Assembly: GCA_034509755.1 (NCBI GenBank)
Contig: CM067551.1
Coordinates: 15,186,501 to 15,250,500, forward strand
Source: Anisodus tanguticus
Taxonomy: Eukaryota; Streptophyta; Magnoliopsida; Solanales; Solanaceae
Direction of reading: 5' to 3'
DNA: 64,000 bases
Below are positions 1 through 10,446 of the stretch, in pieces. Position 1 is the stretch's first letter, and each line of letters opens with the position of its first letter. Below the pieces are notes generated by a model, which was not told where the DNA came from, ran no database searches, and worked only from the letters and a program-made list of their open reading frames with translations. Position numbers and translations under genes: made by a program.

Positions 1-542
1 TCATCCCCGCAGGTACAGGTGCTCAGTTTGGTGACCCTCCGGTTTAGGTTCCTGCGCAGCTGTTTAGAAAGCTCCTTTGATCCAGAGCTTTACCATTTTG
101 GTAAGAACCCTATTATTTTGATTTATGCATATTTAGGGGCACGACGGGGCCCTGTCCCGTCATATATCGTTGTCCTTCTTATAGAGGTCTGTAGACAGTT
201 GTGGGTTGTACTTATGTAAGGGTTATAACTCTGTTTTGGTCAGTCATGCTATTATACTCTGTGTTGGGGTGTCCCCGTGTATATATGACATTATCTAGTG
301 GCAGCCTTGTCGGCTTGCCTGTTGTATTGTGTTGGCTATTTGTGACTCCTCATGAGCCAGGTACATTCGAGGGTAAAGGCAGCTTTGTCGGCTTGCCTAC
401 CCTAGCATATGTTGTAATTGCAGCGTTATGCTGCCGGATTTTAGACTCATTAAGTGTTAGTTGGATTATGTGTGACAGGTTAGTATAATGACATCATTAG
501 AGCGATTAGTCGCGGCCCGTCGGGTCGGGTCGGGTCGTGACA
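1..542 (+). repeat. Gyp1 5' LTR, 3' portion
   Basis: Bases 1-542 match the last part of the 3' LTR (from 7976). The LTR ends ...GTCGTGACA at 542, five bases before the tRNA primer site, giving the usual CA end. Compared with the 3' LTR it has about 25-30 extra bases near 340-370, so the copies differ by an indel as well as point changes; the element is not a recent insertion. Confidence 0.9.
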
Positions 543-546
543 AAAG

Positions 547-558
547 TGGTATCAGAGC
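547..558 (+). promoter_or_regulatory. Gyp1 primer-binding site (initiator Met tRNA)
   Basis: TGGTATCAGAGC lies four bases after the LTR end. It is the standard plant primer site, complementary to the 3' end of initiator methionine tRNA. Confidence 0.93.
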
Positions 559-748
559 AGTTAGTCCTCGGAATGTCTACAGACCTTGTCTAGTAGAGTC
601 TTGCGTATGGGTATGTTGTGCACCATACTTATACGCAGGAGGCTGAAGGGCATTTAGGATTGGTTTCTATTCTTTCATCTCTTAGATCGTGCAATAGAGC
701 TATGTTATTAGGATAATCCCTTTCTGATGACTTACTATGTTTACAGCT

Positions 749-2060
749 ATGCCTCCGAAGAAGGCGATAGTAGCCCAGAAGGGCAAGCCTACATCGGGAG
801 ATACTAGTCGGATTCAGAGAGTTACCGAAGACTGTGCCCTAGTCGACGAGCTCTGCTTCGTCTCCACCACCAGAGGCTCTCAGTTCAGGGGGCAACATCA
901 CCGTTTTCGAGGCCCCAGCACCTGAGCCTCCAGCTCCTCAGCCGGGGGCGAGAGACGACGAGCCATAAGAGATGCGGTGCGGTGGCCGGCGACTAGGTTA
1001 GTGGCAGAGCAGACTTATAGACAGGGACCAGGAGTTGGCCCCAGAGCAGATAGTTTGAGGGTCCGTGATTTCTTGAGTTGTAGTCCACCAGAGTTTTTCG
1101 GGTCAAGGCCCGAGGATGACCCGCGTGAGTTTATCCGACAGATGCAGCGTATATTGAGGGTAATCAGGGCTTCGGAGACTGAGTCTGTGGAGTTGGCTTC
1201 GTATAGGATGCGGGATATAGCTACAAACTGATATGAGTCTTGGGAGTTGTCTAGGGGAGAGGATGTTCCTCCAGCTACTTGGGAGGAGTTTACAGAGGCC
1301 TTCCTTGGTCACTTCTTGCCTCCAGATATGAGGAGAGCTAGAGTGGACAGATTCTTACAGTTGAGGCAGAGTGGCAGGACCATTCGTGAGTATAGCCTGG
1401 AGTTTGATTCATTGGCCAGATACGCACCCACTATTGTAGCAGATATGGCAGACAGGGTGCATCGCTTTGTGATGGGGCTGGACAATTATCTGATCGATGG
1501 TTGTATGGCGGTGGCTCTTCAGCCGGGTATGGATATTGCTCGTATCCAGACATACGCACAGGGGGTTGAGGACCGACATAGATGGAGACAGCCAGACAGA
1601 GGTCATGACAGGGACCAGCATAAGAGGGCTAGGTCGGCAACTTATTCCGGTGAGTCTCGAGGCGAGCGGTTCCGGCGGCGGGTCGATATTCATCTCATCC
1701 GGCCACGAGTGTTCCTCTACAGTCTACGGGCAGGGGGTTCGACCGCCCGGGTATTCAGGAGCCGGACAGAGCTCCAGGGCTTCGGGTTCTCAGAGAAACA
1801 GGGGCTCTAGTCAGTTGAGGCCATCTTATCCTCGGTGCTCTCAGTGTGGTAAGCTTCATATTGGGGAATGCCGTTCGACCACGGTGCTTGCTTCTCTTGC
1901 GGCCGTCAGGGCCATATGATGAGAGAGTGTCCCAACATGGGTGGTTCAGGTGGGATGGCTCGGCCTACGGGGTCGGGTGCTGGTTCATCGTCATCTATAG
2001 CTATGCGCCTCACCGGGTGGGGTATTCAGACGCCAACAGGTGTCGTGGCGAGTTTCTAGT
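749..2060 (+). pseudogene. Gyp1 gag (capsid/nucleocapsid), decayed
   Basis: Gag packages element RNA into virus-like particles. The likely start is the ATG at 749 (MPPKK...); an ATG four codons upstream is also in frame. The capsid core is readable at 977-1810 (for example PPEFFGSRPEDDPREFIRQM). A TGA at 1229-1231 interrupts it where a tryptophan would be expected. Two zinc-knuckle segments remain near the end: CSQCGKLHIGEC in one frame (from about 1830), and CFSCGRQGHMMREC, a proper CCHC box, in another (from about 1886). At least two frameshifts separate the parts, so no complete Gag can be made. Confidence 0.85.
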
Positions 2061-2089
2061 TCCGCGGTCCTTCGAACCGCATATATGCT

Positions 2090-2428
2090 TTGGCCAGTAG
2101 ACGTGATCAGAAAGCGTCACCAGATGTTGTTACAGGTATACTATCGGTCTTTTTCTGTGATGTATATGCTTTGGTTAAATCCAGTTCCACCTTGTCCTAC
2201 ATATCCCCTCTTGTTGCTAATAGAATAGGGATAGAACCTGAGCCGATAGAACTATTTGAGGTAGCTACACCGGTAGTTGATTTGGTTATAGCTGAGCGTG
2301 TGTATAAAAACTGTTTGGTGGTGATATATAGCCGTTATACCTTAGCAGATTTGATAGAGTTGGATATGACCAACTTTGATATCATTATGGGTATGGATTG
2401 GTTGACTTCTTGTTTTTGCCAACGTTGA
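2090..2428 (+). pseudogene. Gyp1 retroviral-type aspartic protease, inactive
   Basis: This domain would cut Gag-Pol. The downstream family signature FDIIMGMDWL is intact (about 2376-2405). The active-site region reads YALVKSSSTLSY where the family has an Asp-Ser/Thr-Gly triad, so the catalytic aspartate is lost. A stop follows at 2426-2428, before the RT reading frame opens. It lies in the same frame as the gag zinc knuckle, consistent with an original Gag-Pol fusion. Confidence 0.82.
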
Positions 2429-2580
2429 TTGTAGGGAGAAGTTGGTTCGATTTTAGTTTCCAGACGAGCCAGTTATAGAATGGAAAGGGAATGCGGCATC
2501 GCCGAGGGGTAAGTTTATTTCATACCTCAAGGCAAGGAAGATGGTCAGAAAAGTTTGTATATATCATTTAGTTCGGGTGC

Positions 2581-3960
2581 ATGATACGAAGCGGAGATAC
2601 GGCTCTTCGGCTCGATTCGATAGTTAGTGAGTTTCTGGATGTATTCCCAGATGATCTTCCAGGTCTTCCTCTAGAGCGGGAGATAGATTTCAGTGTAGAT
2701 GTATTTCCAGTCACCGAACCTATATCCATTCCTCCTTATAGAATGGCACCTGCAGAGCTGAAGGAGTTGAAGGAGCAGCTGAGAGACTTGTTGGAGAAAG
2801 GCTTTATTAGGCCAACTACATCTCCATGGGGAGCACCAGTGTTATTTGTGAGGAAGAAAGATGGATCGATGCGGATGTGTATTGATTATAGGCAGCTGAA
2901 CAATGTAACCATCAAGAACAGGTACCCTCTTCCAGGATTGATGATTTATTTGACCAGTTGCAGGGTGCTAAGTGCTTCTCGAAGATAGACTTGCGGTCAG
3001 GTTATCATCATGTGCGGGTAAGGGAGGCAGATATTCCAAAGACAGCATTCAGAACCCGATATGGACATTATGAGTTTAGGGTGATGTCTTTTGGACTAAC
3101 CAATGCTCCAGCAGTGTTTATGGATTTGATGAATCGGGTATTCAGGCCGTTCTTAGACATGTCCGTCATTGTATTCATTGATGATATCTTGGTTTATTCC
3201 CGTTCAGAGCAGGAGCATGCAAACCATTTGCGGACGGTACTTAGGGTCCTCCAGCACCAGCAGTTGTATGCCAAGTTTTCCAAGTGTGAGTTCTGGTTGA
3301 CTTCAATGGCATTCTTGGGGCATATTATCGGGGCTGATGGTATTCGGATGGATACACAGAAGATTGAGGTGGTGAAGACTTGGCCCAGACCTACGACACC
3401 TACTGAGGTACGTAGTTTTCTAGGGCTAGTAGGGTATTACAGAAGGTTTGTGGAAAAGTTTGCCTCGATCTCAGCGCCTTTGACTAGGCTAACCCAGAAG
3501 GCAGCTAAGTTTCAGTGGACGGATGCTTGTGAGCACATTTTCCAGTTGTTGAAGGATAAGTTGACTACGGCTCCAGTTCTGACTCTTCCCGAGGGACCGG
3601 ATGGTTATGTCATCTATTGTGATGCTTCAGGTATTGGGCTAGGTTGTGTATTGATGCAGCATGACAAAGTTATAGCTTATGCCTCCCGATAGCTCAGAAA
3701 GCATGAGAAGAATTATCCCACTCATGATTTGGAGCTAACAGCGGTGATTCATGCCATGAAGATTTGGAGACATTATTTGTATGGGATTCATGTTGATATT
3801 TATACGGATCACAAGAGTCTCCAATATATCTTTAAGCAGAAGGAGTTGAACCTACGGCAGAGGCGGTGGTTAGAGTTGCTAAAGGACTATGATGTTGATA
3901 TCTTGTACCACCCGGGGAAAGCCAATGTTGTGGCAGATGCTCTTAGCCGTAGATCCATGG
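2581..3960 (+). pseudogene. Gyp1 reverse transcriptase and RNase H, frameshifted
   Basis: The first part (2581-2988) holds the RT fingers motif CIDYRQLNNVTIKNRYPLP. A frameshift near 2940-2960 moves the reading to the frame of 2958-3692, which carries FSKIDLRSGYHH, the catalytic FIDDILVYS at about 3174-3200, and the connection domain. An in-frame TAG at 3690-3692 follows YASR, where related elements have glutamine. RNase H then continues in the same frame to about 3950 (YTDHKSLQYIF, then GKANVVADALSR). The catalytic Asp pair of RT is intact, but the product would be split in three. Confidence 0.92.
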
Positions 3961-4133
3961 GTAGCTTGACGGATGTGCAGTCAGGCAAGAAGGAGATGGT
4001 TCGTGAGATACACAAGCTATCTAGTCTTGGAGTCCGATTGGCGGATTCGGGAGATAACGGGGTTCTTATTCGGGATGTTGCTGAGTCCTCTATCGTGGAA
4101 GAGGTAAAGAAACGTCAGTATGAGGATCCTGTT

Positions 4134-5540
4134 TAAGCCCGGTATAGAGATGCAACTCTTCGAAAGGGAAAGACTTTATTTGAGGTTACACCTGATGATG
4201 TGCTGAGGTATGAGGGCAGATTATGTGTACCTGATGTTGCAGGGCTACGACAGCAGGTTATGGGAGAGGCACACAATGCCCGTTATTCCAATCATCCAGG
4301 GTCGACGAAGATGTACCATGACCTTAGATGCTTGTATTGGTGGGATGGCATGAAAAGAGACATAGCAGAATTTGTTGCCCAGTGCCCGAATTGTCACCAG
4401 GTTAAGGTTGAACATCAGAAGCCTAGTGGATTATTACAGGAGATTAAGATCCCGACTTGGAAGTGGGAAGTGATCAATATGGACTTCATTACAGGCTTAC
4501 CTCGCACTCAGCAGAAGTGTGATTCCATATGGGTTATCGTGGATAGGCTGACGAAATCAGCCCATTTTCTTCCAATGAGGACTACTTACTCAGCTGAGGA
4601 TTATGCTAGGTTGTACATCAGGGAGATAGTGAGACTGCACGGAGTTCCCACATCTATTATATCAGACCGAGGAGCTCAGTTTACAGCTAACTTCTGGAGA
4701 TCATTCCAGAAGGGATTGGGGACACAAGTGAGTCTCAGCACAGCATTTCATTCTCAGACGAATGGGCAGGCAGAGCGTATTATCCAGACATTAGAGGATA
4801 TGCTGAGGGCCTGTATTATTGACTTCAGTGGTAGTTGAGATGATCATTTAGCACTCATTGAGTTTGCCTATAACAATAGCTACCATTCTAGCATCCAGAT
4901 TGCACCGTACGAGGCCTTATACGGGAGGAAGTGCAGGTCACCTATTGGTTGGTTTGATGTAGGTGAGACTAAGTTGATCGGCCCAGACATGGTTCAACAA
5001 GCTGTTGATAAGGTGAAGCTCATTCAGGAGAGATTATTAGTAGCACAGAGTCGACAAAAGTCATATGCTGATAATCGACGTCGACACTTAGAGTTTCAGG
5101 TTGATGATTGGGTGTTTCTAAAGGTGTCACCCATGAAGGGTGTGATGAGGTTTGGAAAGAAAGGAAAGCTTAGCCTAAGGTACATCGGGCCTTACCAGGT
5201 CATTCGTAGGATAGGCAAGGTTGCCTATGAGTTGGATCTACCATCTGAATTGGAGGCGGTACATCCAGTCTTCCATGTATCTATGCTGCGTAAGTGTATT
5301 GGTAATCCTTCCAGAGTCTTTCCAGTAGATGATGTCTAGGTGACAGAGGAGCTGTCTTATAAGGAAAGTCTCATAGCCATACTTGATCGCCATGTCAGGA
5401 GATTACGGACGAAGGATGTGGCTTCCGTCAAGGTATTGTGGCGAAACAACAATAGGGAGGAAATGACTTGGGAGGCAGAAGATGAAATGAAGAAGAAATA
5501 TCCTTACTTGTTCCCTATGACTCCAGGTAATGTAATTTAA
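4134..5540 (+). pseudogene. Gyp1 integrase with C-terminal chromodomain-like segment
   Basis: The N-terminal zinc-binding region has the histidines of HPGSTKMYHDL and the cysteines of CPNC. The catalytic core keeps all three acidic residues: Asp in VINMDFITGLP, Asp in IISDRGAQF, and Glu in NGQAERIIQTLEDM. Stops interrupt the frame at 4134 (TAA), 4836 (TGA, a tryptophan position) and 5337 (TAG). The tail at 5340-5540 (LDRHVRRLRTKDVASVKVLW, then MTWEAEDEM) resembles the chromodomain that targets chromovirus insertion to heterochromatin. All of this is one frame, so decay here is mostly by nonsense mutation. Confidence 0.9.
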
Positions 5541-5710
5541 CTCCTTATTTGATTATGGTAATTGGGAATTGTATATGAGTGATATATTGTGGCCCTGTGT
5601 GGCACCTGTTGGTTTGCTGAATATAGGTGGATAGACATAGTTATAAAGGAGACTCTCTCGAAATTTTTCTAACATAAGACTTATTATGAACATTCGATGA
5701 CGAATGTTTC

Positions 5711-5724
5711 TAAGGGGGGAAGAT
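5711..5724 (+). promoter_or_regulatory. Gyp1 polypurine tract
   Basis: The purine run AAGGGGGGAAGA ends just before the TGTTACACC start of the 3' LTR. It is the expected primer site for plus-strand synthesis. Confidence 0.85.
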
Positions 5725-8483
5725 TGTTACACCTCGTAAGATTAAGACGATAATTAAGAACGTAATTAAGGAAATAAGATTCAAATACCGGAAATTAGTA
5801 TACAAGAGGATGTGATTCCGGAAAGATGTTGGTCACAATGAGGGTGACGTTGGAAACTTATAAAAAATTTATAGTCCCGATATGGGTTAATAATGTATTA
5901 TAAAATTATGACATTAAGGATACGAGGCTTATGAAATTCTAAGGAATTAAAAGAAGTGGGTTTGAGATTTATTAATTGAAGAACTTGGGGGCCAAAATGT
6001 AATAAGAAAAATTCAGATTTTTGTTTATAACCTACACTCACCTCTTCATCTTCATTCTAACTTAACCAAAAACTCTCATCTCTTCTCTCCTCCAAGCCCA
6101 GCCGAAAACCCCCCCACCCATAACCAAATTTAAGGTTTTTATCTCCTCTTCTTAGACTACATTTTCACCAAAAATAGTGGCAAAAACAACCACTGCTTGC
6201 CGAGAATTTGCCCAGAAATTTCGAGATTTTTGGGATGAAATTTTGGAAGGAAAACGTGTAGGGATGATGGCTTAACAGTGTAGAACACTTGTATGTCAAT
6301 TGGAGTTGAAGAAGTGAACAAAAAGGGGAAAGAAATACGAAAATAGTGGGGATTTTCGAACTCGGGCAGTGAGCAAACTGTGCGGACTGTTTTGGACGAA
6401 ATTTGAGGTATAAAATTCTTCTTTCTATAATATAATTGGAATGATAGAAGATGTGTCTGCACCCTGGGATGTTGATACAATAGTCAGAAAAATTATTACA
6501 TTGTTGAGGAATAAAGAATTAAGGATATGAATTTGTGTTGAGGAAAAATTTAGAATTTAAACAATGCATGTGACAATTTTGGGCTAGTTGCCAATTTGGG
6601 ACAAATTTTGGTGTTGTTGGATTCGTTGGTTATTGTTGTTATTATTATCACTAATTGCATGATGAAATTGAAAGAAAACATTGATATTAAAGTTTAAAAT
6701 TAGTTATATGAAAGTATTGAAATATGGAATTGGATTTTAAGAGTAAAGAGAAGAGTTATGGAATTATGACATGTTATGGCCAAGAACTTGCATGAAATCG
6801 TTGGACATGTTGAGATGGATATGGACTGTTTTAGGGACTATTTTGTGGTGTTATAATGCTGAAAATTTAGTTACCATTATGCATGTTTAAGTGTGGTAAT
6901 TGCTAATGTAAGTCCTAAAGGAATAAGGGTGTAGAAAGGCTTCATATTCTACCCTCGTTGTTGTTGGAACATGGACTATTTTTGTGGGCTGTTTTAATGT
7001 GGATTAAGAGGCTAAATTTACATGAGAAGTGGGTGTGTAAATCCCTTTGTTGCTGTTTTGGTTGTGCCCTTAATTGGTGCTTGGTTATTGTGTTATTAGC
7101 CTCGTTTGGAAGTTGTGGAAACATGTATAAGCAAGGGAAGTGCTGCCTAATTTTTATAGAATAGGATGTCGTTATTCGATATAAAGTATGCTAGTGATCA
7201 TAGAATTGACGAACGTATTACCATTATTATAGGTTGAAGTTCTAAAACTAGACGTTCTCTAATATTGAGTTGATTAGTTCGTCTAAGAGGTATGTGAACT
7301 ATTCCTTTTTTTTTTGGCATGAATTTTATTTAATGAAAGTACGGCGGACGTACATGATTCTTATACAGTTTAATTCCTAAAGATGTTAGTTATGAGAAGT
7401 GCCTATGATTTTTCAGTAAAGAGTTTATTATGACATTATTATAATGATTTTATTGAGAGTCAAATGAAAATTTTGATTGCTTATGGTTACTCATGAAATC
7501 TACTCGTGCTAAGTGTTATTACTTCACTTCACCGAGTCCCGGGCCGGGTTATGTTTGTGCACAGCCTTATATTTTTCACCGAGTCCCTCACTAGAGGGCG
7601 GGTTACGTAGGATGGATCCATAGATGAGATATGACTTCACCGAGTCCCAGTATGGGCCGGGTTATGATATGACTTCACCGAGTCCCACTATGGGCCGGGT
7701 TATGATATGATTCCACCGAGTCCCGCATTAGTGGGCCGGGTTACGTTACGGTATATATATGTATATGGACCAGGCATTCATGTTTTCTTGACTTGACTCT
7801 CATTTTTATAAGGCACAACTGACTTTTATTGTTTATGGCACAGTTGATTTGGATCCTGATTTTTATACTGATCTCTTGTTATCCATTGGCCACTTATGAT
7901 CTCATTTGCAGTATTTCATGTTTACATACTCAGTACATTATTTCGTCCTGACCCCCTTTCCTCGGGGGGCTGCGTTCATCCCCGCTGGTACAAGTGCTCA
8001 GTTTGGTGACCCTCTGGTTTAGGTTCCTGCGCAGCTGTTTGGAAAGTTCCTTTGATCTAGAGCTTTACCATTTTGGTACAGAACCCTATTATTTTGATTT
8101 ATGTATATTTAAGGGCACGACGGGCCCCTGTCCCGTCATATGTCGTTGTCCTTGTTATAGAGGTCTGTAGACAGTTGTGGGTTGTACTTATGTAAAGGTT
8201 ATAACTCTGTTTTGGTCAGTCATGCTATTATACTCTGTGTTGGGGTGTCCCCGTGTATATATGACATTATCTAGTGGAAGCCTTGTCGGCTTGCCTGTTG
8301 TATTATGTTGATTACGGGGGTAAAGACAGCCTTGTCGGCTTGCCTACCCTGGCATATGTTGTTATTGCAGCGTTATGCTGTCGGATTTCAGACTCATTAA
8401 GTGTTAGTTGGATTATGTGTGACAAGTTAGTATAATGACGCCATTAGGGCGGTTAGTCGCGGCCCGTCGGGTCGGTCGTGATA
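5725..8483 (+). repeat. Gyp1 3' LTR, 2759 bp
   Basis: It begins TGTTACACCTCG right after the polypurine tract and ends ...GGTCGTGATA at 8483, where the 5' LTR has ...GTGACA, so the terminal CA has mutated to TA. The last 510 bases match window bases 1-542. A tandem repeat tract lies at 7520-7745. No gene is seen inside; open frames here are short and without family features. Confidence 0.9.
7520..7745 (+). repeat. Tandem repeat in Gyp1 3' LTR
   Basis: Five degenerate units each carry CACCGAGTCCC followed by GGGCCGGGTTA or a close variant. The last three are spaced about 40-45 bases apart and the first two further apart. The two halves of each unit are partly complementary (GAGTCCC / GGGCCGGG), so each could form a small hairpin. 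Confidence 0.8.
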
Positions 8484-10008
8484 AAACCCAAGGTTCACTT
8501 CAATCTCTCACACAAACCTTATCACTCATTCCAAAGAATCCAAAACTAGCTAAACTGGACCCCAATTGGAATGCGGCCATGTGCGAGGAGTTTAACGTTT
8601 TAACCAAGCAGAACACTTGGGATTTAGTACCTAGACCAACTGGTGTGAATGTTATCCGGTGTATGTGGCTATTTCGTCACAAGTTCAGAGACAGTGGTGA
8701 CTTAGAGAGGTATAAGGCAAGACTAGTTGCAAATGGCACTAATCAGCAAGAGGGTATTGATTTTGATGAGACATTCAGTCCGGTTGTTAAACCGGCCACT
8801 ATTCGGACTGTTCTCAGTATTGCTATGGGCATGCATTGGCCGATTCATCAGCTTGATGTCAAGAATACGTTTCTTCATGGGGATTTGAAAAGTCGTATAC
8901 ATGCATCGACTCCGGTTTTGTTCATCCGGCAGCTTCGCAGTTTGTGTGTCGTCTCAGGAAGTCATTGTATGGATTGAAACAGGCCCCCCGCGCTTGGTAT
9001 GATTGGTTCGCCAGATATCTTCTGCAAATTGGTTTTGTATGTAGCAGGTGTGATACCTCTCTCTTCACTTTTCACCGAGGTAGCAGCACTGTATATTTGC
9101 TATTATATGTCGATGATATTGTTCTTACTACCTCATTTGACGGGTTGAAGAATGAAGTCATTGCTCTACTCAAAACTGAATTTGTTATGACTGACTTGGG
9201 CAAGCTAAATTATTTTTTGGGTATATCGGTGACTAGATCTGCAGCCACTATGTTCCTGTGTCAGCGAAAGTATGTAGAAGAGATAGTGTACAGGGCCAAG
9301 ATGACAAATTATAAAATTATGTCAACTCCGGTGGACTCAAAATCCAAGCTTAGTGCCAATGACGGTGCGCCAGTTTCTGATCCCACTCTATATTGGAGTC
9401 TAGCAGGTGCTCTTCGGTATCTTACATTCACTAGGCCTGATATTGCATATGCCGTTCAGCAGGTGTGTCTGTTCATGCACGACTCCCGAGAGTCCCATTT
9501 TGCCGCCCTCAAACGTATTATCAGATATGTTAAGGGCACACTTGACTTTGGTTTACATCTATACCCCTCTGCCCCATCCAAGTTGCTAGCCTACACGGAT
9601 GCAGATTGGGCAGGATGCCCCGACACGTCGCTCCACCTCAGGGTACTGTGTATTTCTTGGGGATAATCTTGTCTCATGGTCCGCCAAGCGGCAGGCCACG
9701 CTGTCCCGTTCGAGTGCTGAAGCAGAATATCGCGGAGTTGCTAATGTCGTCGCTGAGATCTGTTGGCTCCGAAATCTTCTTTTGGAGCTCCAGTGTCCAT
9801 TACGCAAGGCGTCTATAGTCTATTGTGACAACATATCTGCTATCTATATGTCTCATAATCCAGTCCAACATCAGCGGACTAAGCATATTGATATGGATAT
9901 CCACTTTGTGCGAGAGAAGGTTGCTCGTGGTCAGGTCAAAATTTTACACGTGCCTTCTTCTTATCAGTATGCAGACATTTTCACAAAGTGACTACCGCGA
10001 CAGCTCTT
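8484..10008 (+). pseudogene. Cop1 reverse transcriptase and RNase H
   Basis: RT motifs in order are WLFRHKFRDSG, YKARLVANG, FSPVVKPATIRTVL, HQLDVKNTFLHGDL, KSLYGLKQAPRAWY, and the catalytic LLYVDDIVL at 9100-9126. RNase H shows SSAEAEYRGVAN and TKHIDMDIHFVREK. A frameshift near 8930 and another near 9600-9640 split it into three frames, and a premature TGA ends it at 9989-9991 (FTK, stop). It is disrupted at its 5' side by the Gyp1 LTR, which makes an artificial joined frame starting at 8435. Confidence 0.92.
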
Positions 10009-10066
10009 CACCGACTTTCGATCCAGCCTTAGCATTCGCCCTCCTCCCGCTCCGTCTGAGGGGGAG

Positions 10067-10281
10067 TATTAGCGAATATTCTCAGAATATTCGCCGTATA
10101 TTTTGTAATTATGATAAATGTATATTTAAGGTAACTTATGATTATAATTGTATTAGAAATCAATCTTTGTAAGGTAAGTTAGAATTCGTACCATATTAGG
10201 AATCAATCTTGTACAGCTATATATATTATAAGTAATGAAAGAAATTTTTAAGAAAAATTATTCTTTCTTTCACTTAGTTCA
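10067..10281 (+). repeat. Cop1 3' LTR, 215 bp, with polypurine tract just before it
   Basis: The purine run TGAGGGGGAG (10057-10066) is followed by TATTAGCGAATATT, which looks like a TGTTAG start with one mutated base. The end at 10281 (TTAGTTCA) is placed by analogy with related elements because no second LTR is visible. A TATA-like stretch CTATATATATTATA (10218-10231) is probably the LTR's own promoter, so transcripts would start near 10250 and run toward the UGT71 gene. Confidence 0.7.
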
Positions 10282-10310
10282 AAGTTTTGATGTTTTAATA
10301 GGGGGCAAGA

Positions 10311-10316
10311 CACGTG
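10311..10316. promoter_or_regulatory. G-box (CACGTG) upstream of UGT71
   Basis: CACGTGAC at 10311-10318 contains the palindromic G-box core bound by plant bZIP and bHLH factors; with the AC it also fits an ABA-response-element core. It is 131 bases before the UGT start codon. Whether it lies in a native promoter or in a leader transcribed from the Cop1 LTR is undecided, as I see no clear TATA box between it and the gene. Confidence 0.5.
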
Positions 10317-10320
10317 ACGC

Positions 10321-10374
10321 ATGCGCACTATGTTTAATCTAATTGAGAAGCTAAAACAACGACAGAATCCGTGA
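10321..10374 (+). other. Small upstream ORF (17 codons) before UGT71
   Basis: An ATG at 10321 opens a 17-residue frame (MRTMFNLIEKLKQRQNP) ending at TGA 10372-10374. Shorter ATG frames lie at 10289 and 10381. If transcription starts in the Cop1 LTR they would all be in the mRNA leader and could lower translation of the main ORF. No conservation is known, so function is only a possibility. Confidence 0.35.
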
Positions 10375-10446
10375 AAGCCGATGATAAATCTACAAACGTA
10401 AGAGCAAAAAGAAAACAAAAGCAGAAAACAAATACCGGCAGCTTAT

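Larger units (their letters stand above)
1..8483 (+). mobile_element. Gyp1: Ty3/gypsy chromovirus (Tekay/Del type), nearly full length, 5' end outside window
   Basis: The order is LTR, primer-binding site, gag, protease, reverse transcriptase, RNase H, integrase, chromodomain-like tail, polypurine tract and LTR, which is the Ty3/gypsy order. The chromodomain-like tail and long LTRs place it with chromoviruses of the Tekay/Del type; the clade is my inference. The two LTRs align closely from base 1 and base 7976 onward. Many stops and frameshifts show it cannot move by itself. Its 3' LTR ends at 8483 and the next base continues the coding sequence of a copia reverse transcriptase (Cop1), so Gyp1 inserted into Cop1. 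The matching left flank and target duplication lie before the window. Confidence 0.93.
8484..10281 (+). mobile_element. Cop1: Ty1/copia element, 3' part (Ale/Retrofit-like)
   Basis: The part visible runs from the start of the reverse transcriptase to the end of a short 3' LTR. The 5' part (LTR, gag, protease, integrase) must lie upstream of the Gyp1 insertion, outside the window. The short LTR and protein motifs resemble the Ale/Retrofit lineage, which is an inference. The UGT71 gene begins 165 bases downstream. Confidence 0.88.

Noticed and set aside
7520..7745. CRISPR-like spaced repeats
   Set aside because: Repeats are degenerate, unequally spaced and inside a plant retroelement LTR.
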